DNA of 7,768 nucleotides from Alphaproteobacteria bacterium (GTDB lineage: Bacteria; Pseudomonadota; Alphaproteobacteria; RF32; UBA3637), in contig JAFQJY010000096.1 of NCBI GenBank assembly GCA_017414845.1, forward strand, positions 1 through 7,768, in the 5' to 3' direction. The translations under genes were made by a program, and so were the position numbers. This document shows, piece by piece, positions 1 to 5,936 of the stretch (position 1 is its first letter; each line of letters begins with the position of its first letter). The notes beneath the pieces are model-generated. The model ran no database searches. It was not told where the DNA came from and was given only the letters and a program-made list of their open reading frames with translations.

Positions 1-69
1 CAGATGAAAAAATATCCACAGGACATTTTTTCCCTTAGCGCCCCTCTCGGTTCGAGCCCTTCCTTCCTT

Positions 70-94
70 AAAAAAGCCACCCTTGCGGGTGGCT
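70..94 (-). terminator. Intrinsic terminator of tRNA-Ser
   Basis: On the minus strand a perfect 7-bp stem (GCCACCC / GGGTGGC, arms 76-82 and 87-93) with a 4-base loop is followed by six T. It begins a few bases after the encoded CCA of the tRNA, so it ends that transcript. The plus strand also has a short T run after the stem, so it may work in both directions. Confidence 0.85.
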
Positions 95-98
95 CTTT

Positions 99-185
99 TG
101 GCGGAGAGTACAGGACTCGAACCTGTGCATGGCTTTCACCATGACGGATTAGCAATCCGCTGCATTACCGCTCTGCCAACTCTCC
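99..185 (-). tRNA. tRNA-Ser (anticodon GCU)
   Basis: The minus strand folds as a class II tRNA. The 7-bp acceptor stem is GGAGAGT / ACTCTCC, with discriminator G and an encoded CCA at 99-101. The anticodon loop TTGCTAA puts GCT at 151-153, which reads the serine codons AGC and AGU. The long variable arm (CATGG / CCATG stem, 128-143) is typical of serine tRNAs. The T arm holds GGTTCGAGTCC. Length is 87 nt with CCA. The gene has its own promoter upstream and a hairpin terminator just downstream, so it is probably transcribed alone. Serine identity is secure from the anticodon together with the class II shape. Confidence 0.97.
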
Positions 186-198
186 AACAATATTGTCC

Positions 199-227
199 TT
201 TATAAACGATTCGTTTTTCTTCGTCAA
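199..227 (-). promoter_or_regulatory. sigma70-type promoter of tRNA-Ser
   Basis: On the minus strand the -35 hexamer TTGACG (222-227) is separated by 17 bases from the -10 hexamer TATAAA (199-204). The mature tRNA 5' end lies 13 bases beyond the -10, leaving a very short leader, as is usual for tRNA genes. Assigned from consensus match and spacing only. Confidence 0.7.
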
Positions 228-243
228 GTATAAAAATATACTT
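226..243. repeat. Short perfect AT-rich inverted repeat
   Basis: AAGTATA (226-232) and TATACTT (237-243) are perfect inverted arms around AAAA. It lies between the stop of the YD-repeat gene and the tRNA promoter and touches the promoter -35 element. It could weakly end the upstream minus-strand gene, but with one G-C pair per stem it is not convincing as a terminator. Confidence 0.4.
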
Positions 244-315
244 TCTCACCGAAAAGTTAAATTTTCAGAATAAACAATTACCGTCTGATATCTTCTCCGT
301 TATTTTTTCTTTAAC

Positions 316-1035
316 TTAACCTCGGGCAACGGCTCTGAATGCCTGCTGTAAAAACTGGTTCTGGTTCTCTTTTTCAGATGGGGTTATAAGACGTTTTTTC
401 TCCATATCATACGGAAGAAGACATCCGTTGACCGCCATAAAATCACCTTTCATTATCAATTTACCTTTATCAAATTGTTCACGATGAACGAAAACAGAAC
501 CGTCTTCCTTATATGTATAGGCTTTTTCTTTTGATTTATGTCCGTCTCTATCATACTCTGTTGTCATAAAAGGACGTTCCATAGAATCATAAAAAGATTT
601 TTTGGTTGTCTTAAATATTCCGTTTTCCCTATCATAAACAGAAATCTTTTTTATAGCTTTTTTCCCCTTATTAAAATTCGTCTGAATACATCCGCTCGGT
701 TCTTTTGTTCCCTTACCCTCGTAAACATATTCATTTGTATAGTTTATTTGTCCTTTTTCATCAAAATGTTCTGTTTTTGCCTTACGTTCCTGTGCATCGT
801 AATATGTTGTTTTAACAGGGCGAAAAGTTCCTAATTTTTCGTCATAAACGCTATCTTCCGAATTTTCCTTTGTCCCGTCCTCACGAAAACGAGTTTGTAT
901 TCCGACCTTAGGCAACGTTGTTTTCTCATCAGCATATATATACTGATTTTCACATATAATACGACCGACATCATCCGTATATACGGTTCTGTCTTTTCTT
1001 CCAAACGGATCTTTAAAAACTTCTCTCTGTGCCAT
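316..1035 (-). CDS. YD-type repeat protein of unknown function
   Basis: The product is 239 aa, with no signal peptide or membrane segment, so it is probably cytoplasmic. It is rich in Lys, Glu, Asp and Tyr and has no Trp. Most of it is an imperfect tandem repeat of about 70 aa: residues ~9-77, ~78-147 and a shorter copy ~148-198. Each copy has a Y/F-x-x-x-x-G step, a Y-x-Y strand pair, and in the first two copies a (C/G)IQTxF block and a SVYDxxxGxF block (62-71 and 132-141). This resembles YD/RHS or YwqK/MORN_2-type beta-hairpin repeats in general character only; I do not recognise a named family. The start is set at 1035 because AAGGAG lies 6 bases upstream and a promoter lies just beyond; the frame stays open to 1152, but that stretch contains the promoter. 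Stop is TAA. It is separated from the VWA gene by a terminator, so it is its own unit. Confidence 0.8.
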   Translation of the reverse strand: MAQREVFKDPFGRKDRTVYTDDVGRIICENQYIYADEKTTLPKVGIQTRFREDGTKENSEDSVYDEKLGTFRPVKTTYYDAQERKAKTEHFDEKGQINYTNEYVYEGKGTKEPSGCIQTNFNKGKKAIKKISVYDRENGIFKTTKKSFYDSMERPFMTTEYDRDGHKSKEKAYTYKEDGSVFVHREQFDKGKLIMKGDFMAVNGCLLPYDMEKKRLITPSEKENQNQFLQQAFRAVARG

Positions 1036-1041
1036 TTTAAA

Positions 1042-1086
1042 CTCCTTTTCTGTGATTAGAATAACATATTTTTCATCAAAAATCAA
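1042..1086 (-). promoter_or_regulatory. Promoter and RBS of the YD-repeat gene
   Basis: The minus strand has -35 TTGATT (1081-1086), a 17-base spacer and -10 TATTCT (1058-1063). The ribosome binding site AAGGAG (1042-1047) sits 6 bases before the ATG at 1035. This arrangement rules out the longer reading from 1152, whose extra 39 codons would lie across the promoter. Confidence 0.6.
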
Positions 1087-1123
1087 GTTTAATAATGGCA
1101 AACATAACAACAAGATATATTCA

Positions 1124-1162
1124 TCAAAAAAAGGCACGTCCGAAAATATCAAACGTGCCTTT
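1124..1162 (-). terminator. Intrinsic terminator after the VWA gene
   Basis: On the minus strand a perfect 10-bp stem AAAGGCACGT / ACGTGCCTTT (arms 1130-1139 and 1153-1162) with a 13-base loop runs into a T-rich tract. It lies about 20 bases after the TAG stop of the VWA ORF. It closes the transcription unit that begins upstream of 4758 and insulates the YD-repeat gene. Confidence 0.8.
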
Positions 1163-1182
1163 GTATCAAAACAGATCAGATA

Positions 1183-2220
1183 CTAATCACATTTTTCTGC
1201 TTCTTTTGGAGGAATACAGTTTTCAAACACTTTAAATGCACTTGCAAAAGCGTTCATAATACCTGTTTTGTCATTCAATGTACCTGAACCGATACCTGAA
1301 TTACTCAAATAGTTACCTCCGATACTGTAAGCGATGATATTGTGACCTGAGAACGCACTACAAGATCTGATAATCTCCTTGACGTAATCTAATGCCGTCA
1401 TGTAAACATCATTCGTCAACCGACCTTCCGTACGTACGTAAACCCGCTTATCTACAATAGCGTTCGGATCCGTTTTGTAGACTAATCCTCCGTTCCTGCT
1501 AAACCGAGCATTGTCATCATACCCTCTCAGGACAACTTTATTTCCGACAACTTCTCTTCTCGTAATAGCTGTCATACGGAACTTCACATCCATTGTCTTA
1601 ACCTCTCCGTTTGCATTTGTGTACACATATGGATACGTTCTGAACGATGCGGGAATACTCTTATAAGTTCCGTCAATGGTACCGTCATCCGTATACTGTT
1701 GAGGCTTGACATAGTTATCATCGTGTAACTCCACGTCCATACCACGCATTTCACCGTTATAAGTCAGACAATACGATGGAGTTAAACCGGCTTTTTTGAT
1801 ATTTGAATAAATACCGGTTGTTAAACCGCAATATTTTCCACCCGTCCCCGGATAAACATTTTCAGAACCATCTGTCATCAACAGGAAAAGCGGTGCATTA
1901 TCTCCACGTCCCAAGCTGTCTTCAATAGCCTCCTTCAAACCACACCCCGTACAGGTGTCGCCCATCGTATCAAGACTATTGACTGCTGAAAGTAAACGAC
2001 TTTGCTTATACGTATCATATTTCAGAATTGTCGCACCACCTGAACCAAACGTATAAATACCGACTTTAATCTTTTCCCAGTCATATTCTTTCTGTTCAAA
2101 CACGGCTCTCAAAGAATCTTTCACCATATCATAGTAATTAGGACTGTTTTTCATACTGCTGGACATATCCAAAATCAACACAATACCGTCGTAGGGTGTC
2201 GGACATTCGTCAAGCAACAT
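1183..2220 (-). CDS. VWA-domain protein, possibly the C-terminal part of a larger surface protein
   Basis: This 345-aa ORF opens directly into a von Willebrand factor A domain. The metal-ion-dependent adhesion site (MIDAS) is visible: DMSSS at 18-22 (DxSxS), Thr in the MGDTCTG stretch near 89-91, and Asp117 in LMTDGSE. VWA domains bind ligands through a divalent metal; in TadG-like pilus-associated proteins they are extracytoplasmic. The ORF has no signal peptide or membrane segment, yet contains eight Cys, which suits an exported disulphide-bonded protein. A long insert with Tyr-rich stretches (~150-265) interrupts the fold. Its ATG directly follows the TGA that ends the Cys-rich ORF, in the same frame; reading that TGA as Trp makes one 1191-aa protein (1183-4758). 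The alternative is a separate gene with a Shine-Dalgarno-like GAGGGG (2227-2232) 6 bases before the ATG. Stop is TAG. VWA identity is secure; the gene boundary is not. Confidence 0.85.
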   Translation of the reverse strand: MLLDECPTPYDGIVLILDMSSSMKNSPNYYDMVKDSLRAVFEQKEYDWEKIKVGIYTFGSGGATILKYDTYKQSRLLSAVNSLDTMGDTCTGCGLKEAIEDSLGRGDNAPLFLLMTDGSENVYPGTGGKYCGLTTGIYSNIKKAGLTPSYCLTYNGEMRGMDVELHDDNYVKPQQYTDDGTIDGTYKSIPASFRTYPYVYTNANGEVKTMDVKFRMTAITRREVVGNKVVLRGYDDNARFSRNGGLVYKTDPNAIVDKRVYVRTEGRLTNDVYMTALDYVKEIIRSCSAFSGHNIIAYSIGGNYLSNSGIGSGTLNDKTGIMNAFASAFKVFENCIPPKEAEKCD

Positions 2221-2223
2221 TCA
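2221..2223 (-). other. In-frame TGA at the Cys-rich / VWA junction
   Basis: The minus strand reads GAGGGGAAA TGA ATG TTG CTT. The frame is open on both sides: 845 codons before and 345 after. Read as stop, it separates two genes with no spacer. Read as Trp, it joins an exported Cys-rich protein to a Cys-containing VWA domain that otherwise has no export signal. Confidence 0.55.
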
Positions 2224-4758
2224 TTTCCCCTCAGCCTGATTGTAATAGGCATATTTCATAACGTCATCCTCACCGCCGGCAACCGTACCATGCTCTCCAT
2301 TTCTGTCCGGACAACAGAACATTTCGTCTTTTACAATGGATGCCCCAGGTATATTAATCGCACCTGTAAATGCCGGAACAAGATACTCTCCCTCCACACA
2401 ACAACGCATTTCTTGATTCTGTGCAGGATCATATCCGTAAACGGTAACGTTATTATTTTTCGGCTTATCACAAGTTCCTGTCCAAGCCGTAGAAGAACTG
2501 CCTCCTGTATTACCCCAAGTACATATCGGCGTTTCAGAATATTTACAACATTCCTCACACTCGTTTTCAGTTCTACACCAACCGTCAGACGAACAACATC
2601 TGTTCACGCTTTCCTTACAGACATTTCCCGTTCCGGATTGTTCATCATAACCACAACATTCCTCACTTGCCGTACACTCTTGGGCAATATCGGTACAGCA
2701 TGTACCTTCCGTACAGGCTACACCGTTACAACAATCCTCTGTCGCCGAACAACCGTTCTGCTGAAGTGGTAAACAACAGACACTTTCTGCCGATGCTGAG
2801 GCTTTTTGAACGTTAACGTCACATTCGGCATTTACTTCACAGCAATCTGATTTATCCGTACAGCTATTTCTGAGCGGAACACAGCAGGCGCCATCCGTAC
2901 ACATCATTTTATTACAGCAATCCTCGTTTTCCGTACAGCCTTCGCCACGTTTCGGAATACAGCATACATTTTCCGTTCCGTGGGCAACCGTACAGGCATT
3001 TCCTTCATCACAACACTCATTTGCATCAGTACAAAGAGACTGTAACGGAACACAACATTTACCGTCCGTACAAGGCGTATTTCCGCAACAATCCTGTAAC
3101 GTATCGGAACATCCCTCTGCTTTTAAGGGCAAGCAACACCGATTATTGACACAGGAATAGTTATCACAACAATATCCCTTTGTGTCATTTTCATCAACAG
3201 GTTCGCATTTTATCTCCCCGAAAGGAACACAGCAAGTTCCCTGACATTCATACTCTTTATTATTACTTGCAAAACAGCAGTCATCCTTACTTTGACAGGT
3301 ATTACCGAGTGGTGCACAGCAAGAACCGGAAGTACACGGCAATCCGTGACAACATTCATTTTCATTTGTACACGCATCTTTTCTGTCCGTACAACAGGTT
3401 CCGTCCGTACAAGCGATTCCGCCACAACATTCATTTCTTGACGTACATCCCTCACTTTGCATCAGGACGCAACAGACATTTTCAACGCCTGTTGTCGTAT
3501 CACACCCGAGGCTCTCATCACAACAATCCGTCGGTGCAGAACACTCAGTCCCTTTCGGTGCACAACATACCCCGTTAGAACAGCTGAATTCATCGTTACA
3601 ACAATCATCAGCCGATCCACAAGAAGCCTTTGTGCCGGCACAGCATACTCCATCCGTACATGGCAAATTACCACAGCACTTATCTCCGGCTTCACAAGAG
3701 TCCTTAGCATCAATACAACACTGACCTTTACATTCGTTATCTATACACTCTTCACAATTCTCGGCATTACAATCATCTTTGCTGACGCATTCAACACAGC
3801 GACCGTTTCCATCAAAAACCTTTCCGGCTGGACATTTACATTGACAATTTTCATCAATATACGCTCCTGTTGATGTATCACATGCAACAGAATCACAAAC
3901 ACACTCGCCGTTTTCAACATGCTTATTTGCTTCACAGCGACAGAGACCGTCTATTTTCTTGAAACCCCTTGTCTCGTCACAGGCACAACTGCAATCTTCT
4001 CCGTCACGTTGTCCGCTCAACCCTTCCCCGACACACGGCGAATGACAGGCGTCATTACAACACACCTGATTCCCTGTACAGCAGTTAGACCCGCAACAAG
4101 TTGCTCCCTTAGGACAACACCCCCCCTCACAAGCAACATCCGTCTTATTCGGACAACATCGTGAAAAGGATCCTCTTCCACCGGATTGAATACAGTGTTC
4201 ATTATCTTTATTACAACAAGTCAATCCGCAAGGTACCTGTTGTTTGGTACAAACAGCTGCCCGTTTCAGGCTTAAACCGTTATATACAAAAGCAAATTCA
4301 TTACCGGACTCGGAACATTCCGCATTATTATCACAGACTTCTCCGGCAGGTGCCCATGCACACTTACCGTTGATTTCCATCCTTTCCAAATAGGAAAAAT
4401 CCATCCCCATCAAAATCTCACACGCTTTTTTACGAACAACAGAGACATTGACAACAAAGGTATCTTTGGAGAGTTTTGTATGTTTCCAGTGATAACCGTT
4501 GTCTTCATCAGCAAATCCCAAAGCAGTCAACGCCTCATTTACGGCAGCATTAGCAAGTGCCGGAGAGGTCATAATACTGGCAGCACGTTCATTTGACATT
4601 GTCTGAATGGTATTAGCCTGATTCTTTGCAATAACATAACTGTACAGCAACAAAGAACCGACGGATAACAAAACGATTATACAGATAACAGCCAGAATCT
4701 CCACCATTGAGCGTCCTGACTGACAACAAGAATCCTTTGAATTATTATTAGTACACAT
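2221..4758 (-). CDS. Prepilin-like, extremely Cys-rich surface protein with knottin-like repeats
   Basis: The ORF encodes 845 aa, about 130 of them Cys. The N-terminus is prepilin-like: a short leader ending in Gly15, then RSMVE with Glu at +5, then a hydrophobic segment (~21-43), so a prepilin peptidase should cut after Gly15 and leave a membrane-anchored, outward-facing protein. Residues ~45-170 are pilin-like and contain few Cys. Residues ~177-242 are granulin-like with many CC pairs; ~255-345 resemble EGF-like modules. Residues 347-722 are 13 tandem six-Cys units. Residues ~723-845 form a linker with two more CC pairs, leading straight into the VWA ORF. The start at 4758 has AAGGAG 7 bases upstream and a good promoter. 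So many disulphides imply oxidative folding outside the cytoplasm. By analogy with TadG (membrane segment plus VWA) I infer a surface or pilus-associated adhesin; the exact function is unknown. The ORF ends at a TGA that may be read as Trp. Confidence 0.9.
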   Translation of the reverse strand: MCTNNNSKDSCCQSGRSMVEILAVICIIVLLSVGSLLLYSYVIAKNQANTIQTMSNERAASIMTSPALANAAVNEALTALGFADEDNGYHWKHTKLSKDTFVVNVSVVRKKACEILMGMDFSYLERMEINGKCAWAPAGEVCDNNAECSESGNEFAFVYNGLSLKRAAVCTKQQVPCGLTCCNKDNEHCIQSGGRGSFSRCCPNKTDVACEGGCCPKGATCCGSNCCTGNQVCCNDACHSPCVGEGLSGQRDGEDCSCACDETRGFKKIDGLCRCEANKHVENGECVCDSVACDTSTGAYIDENCQCKCPAGKVFDGNGRCVECVSKDDCNAENCEECIDNECKGQCCIDAKDSCEAGDKCCGNLPCTDGVCCAGTKASCGSADDCCNDEFSCSNGVCCAPKGTECSAPTDCCDESLGCDTTTGVENVCCVLMQSEGCTSRNECCGGIACTDGTCCTDRKDACTNENECCHGLPCTSGSCCAPLGNTCQSKDDCCFASNNKEYECQGTCCVPFGEIKCEPVDENDTKGYCCDNYSCVNNRCCLPLKAEGCSDTLQDCCGNTPCTDGKCCVPLQSLCTDANECCDEGNACTVAHGTENVCCIPKRGEGCTENEDCCNKMMCTDGACCVPLRNSCTDKSDCCEVNAECDVNVQKASASAESVCCLPLQQNGCSATEDCCNGVACTEGTCCTDIAQECTASEECCGYDEQSGTGNVCKESVNRCCSSDGWCRTENECEECCKYSETPICTWGNTGGSSSTAWTGTCDKPKNNNVTVYGYDPAQNQEMRCCVEGEYLVPAFTGAINIPGASIVKDEMFCCPDRNGEHGTVAGGEDDVMKYAYYNQAEGK
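2593..3720 (-). repeat. Thirteen tandem six-Cys (cystine-knot-like) coding repeats
   Basis: Residues 347-722 of the Cys-rich protein repeat the pattern C-x6-C-x5-CC-x4-C-x4-C, with the last Cys forming a CC pair with the first Cys of the next unit. Units begin at CC 347, 372, 398, 429, 455, 480, 509, 541, 568, 599, 625, 661 and 687. Units 1 and 5 match the spacing exactly; units 7 and 13 are the loosest. Shared words include CTDGxCC, ECC/DCC and CCxPL. Long and short units partly alternate (3-4, 9-10, 11-12), suggesting growth by duplicating pairs. At DNA level the word TGTACGGA recurs. Confidence 0.85.
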
Positions 4759-4765
4759 TTTCTCT

Positions 4766-4823
4766 CTCCTTTATACTAATGCCCCTATTCTTACATTGTA
4801 CTCCCCTAAAAAAAGATTTGCAA
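4766..4823 (-). promoter_or_regulatory. Promoter and RBS of the Cys-rich / VWA unit
   Basis: The minus strand has -35 TTGCAA (4818-4823), a 17-base spacer and -10 TACAAT (4795-4800, five of six consensus bases). AAGGAG (4766-4771) sits 7 bases before the ATG at 4758. No other promoter-like signal was seen before the VWA ORF, so one transcript probably covers both ORFs down to the hairpin near 1124-1162. Confidence 0.65.
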
Positions 4824-4841
4824 GTACTTTTTTAGTTTTTC

Positions 4842-4875
4842 AAAAAAAATAACGAGTCGCAAACTTTACTTTGCG
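4842..4875 (-). terminator. Possible weak terminator of the ankyrin gene
   Basis: Just after the ankyrin stop on the minus strand, CGCAAA and TTTGCG (arms 4870-4875 and 4858-4863) form a 6-bp stem with a 6-base loop. A run of eight T (4842-4849) follows, but 8 bases after the stem, which is farther than usual. Plausible but weak. Confidence 0.4.
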
Positions 4876-4877
4876 TT

Positions 4878-5831
4878 TTAATCCGTTTTCAGGCGTTCTA
4901 AAATCTCTTGTTCTTTGACCAGTTCCGAGTTTTCCAATGCGTATGTATATGCCGTTTTTCCATCATTATCCGTCACACGGATATCAGCACCGGCATCCAA
5001 CAATAATCCAACGATTTTAGGGTTTATTGTTTTTTCAGAGGCTAATATCAGTGCCGTTTTACCATCAACATTTCTGTCATTGACGGAAGAACCGAGTTCC
5101 AGCAACTTTTGAACAACAGATTCCCTTTTGTTATTATAAACCGCCCACATCAGCGCTGTTGCCCCGTAATCATCGTGTTCGTAGAGATTACTTCCGTTGC
5201 TTATTAAAGCATCTAATATTTCAGGATTCGGATTGTTTTCTGCCGCATACATCAAAGCAGTTGCCCCACCATCTCCACGTGCATAAACATCTGCTCCGGC
5301 ATCCAACAAACTTTTCAAGACTCCTACATCCCTGTTACTCCTTGATGCCCACAATAACGGCGTCATGCCAAAACTGTCAGAAGCATTGACATCAGCACCG
5401 CCTTCTATCAAAATATCCACAACCTCTTTCTCATTATGAACGCACGCCCACATCAGTGCTGTCGTTCCGTCCATATCACTTTCTTCAATAAAAGCCCCCT
5501 TAGATAAAAGATAACTGATGACTTTCGGATTTTTTGTTTTTTCCGCCGCCCAAAGCAACGGTGTTGTCCCCGTATTATCCTTAGCATTGACAAAAGCACC
5601 TGCTTTTACCAGAGCATCAATCACATCCAAAGATGAATTGACACGAACGGCCCACATCAAAGGTGTCAGACCGTTTTCATCCCGTTCATCCACAGGATAA
5701 CCTCTGTCTAAGACATCAAGAACCTCACTTAAAACCCCTTTTTGAGAAACAGCGATCAACTCCCCCGTTTCGGCACAAGAGGGAAATGAAAAACAGCACA
5801 ACAATAAAAACAAAACCATTCTTTTCATCAT
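4878..5831 (-). CDS. Exported ankyrin-repeat protein
   Basis: The product is 317 aa. Residues 1-20 look like a Sec signal peptide: basic MMKR, a hydrophobic core, and a likely signal peptidase I cut after FPSCA; the Cys at 19 does not sit in a good lipobox. Residues ~22-312 are about eight ankyrin repeats of ~34 aa, with TPLMWA / TALMWA-type helix starts near 56, 90, 124, 157, 191, 225 and 259, and (A/S)xV-type loop ends such as GADVNASD and GADVYARG. Ankyrin arrays bind other proteins, so a periplasmic scaffolding or inhibitory role is possible, but no partner is visible. Stop is TAA. It is followed by the promoter of the Cys-rich gene and is divergent from uvrA. Two tandem ATGs begin it, with only a distant AAAAGG upstream; the predicted transcription start falls at about the first ATG, so the mRNA may be leaderless. 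Confidence 0.88.
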   Translation of the reverse strand: MMKRMVLFLLLCCFSFPSCAETGELIAVSQKGVLSEVLDVLDRGYPVDERDENGLTPLMWAVRVNSSLDVIDALVKAGAFVNAKDNTGTTPLLWAAEKTKNPKVISYLLSKGAFIEESDMDGTTALMWACVHNEKEVVDILIEGGADVNASDSFGMTPLLWASRSNRDVGVLKSLLDAGADVYARGDGGATALMYAAENNPNPEILDALISNGSNLYEHDDYGATALMWAVYNNKRESVVQKLLELGSSVNDRNVDGKTALILASEKTINPKIVGLLLDAGADIRVTDNDGKTAYTYALENSELVKEQEILERLKTD

Positions 5832-5837
5832 TCTTTT

Positions 5838-5866
5838 ATAGTACCTTTTTTAACGTGAAAAATCAA
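5838..5866 (-). promoter_or_regulatory. Promoter of the ankyrin gene, possibly leaderless
   Basis: The minus strand has -35 TTGATT (5861-5866), a 17-base spacer and -10 TACTAT (5838-5843, four of six consensus bases). The -10 ends only 6 bases before the ATG at 5831, so transcription would start at about the start codon itself. Confidence 0.5.
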
Positions 5867-5877
5867 GCCTTTTTTCA

Positions 5878-5906
5878 TTGATTTTTTAAGCAAAAAAACA
5901 TATACT
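5878..5906 (+). promoter_or_regulatory. Promoter of uvrA
   Basis: The plus strand has -35 TTGATT (5878-5883), a 17-base spacer and -10 TATACT (5901-5906, five of six). It is back to back with the ankyrin promoter: the two -35 elements are only 11 bases apart. No LexA-type box was recognised. The leader to the ATG at 5937 would be about 24 bases, with GAAGG (5928-5932) as ribosome binding site. Confidence 0.55.
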
Positions 5907-5936
5907 TGCAAAAAAAACAAAAAGAAAGAAGGTAAA

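Noticed and set aside
36..65. tRNA-like T loop (GGTTCGAGCC) on the plus strand near the window start
   Set aside because: The flanking bases do not form a T stem and no acceptor, anticodon or D arm could be built, so it is not called as a tRNA or a remnant. Nothing else recognisable was seen in 1-69.
99..185. tRNA-Ser as an integration site of a mobile element
   Set aside because: No integrase gene and no second copy of the tRNA 3' end were seen in the window.
1036..1152. N-terminal extension of the YD-repeat ORF back to 1152
   Set aside because: The stretch contains the -35, -10 and ribosome binding site for the ATG at 1035, and its far end overlaps the terminator of the VWA gene. Its composition is unlike the rest of the protein.
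2593..3720. CRISPR or non-coding tandem repeat reading of the repetitive DNA
   Set aside because: The repetition follows codons of Cys-rich units in one long open frame with variable unit length; there are no identical repeats with unique spacers.
2290..4373. Many open frames on the plus strand and in other minus frames across the Cys-rich gene
   Set aside because: They are antisense or out-of-frame shadows of a repetitive Cys-rich coding sequence; low-complexity His/Thr/Arg-rich products, no ribosome binding sites and no recognisable domains.
4915..5881. Plus-strand ORFs opposite the ankyrin gene
   Set aside because: They are antisense to a well-supported gene and have no domain or translation signal.
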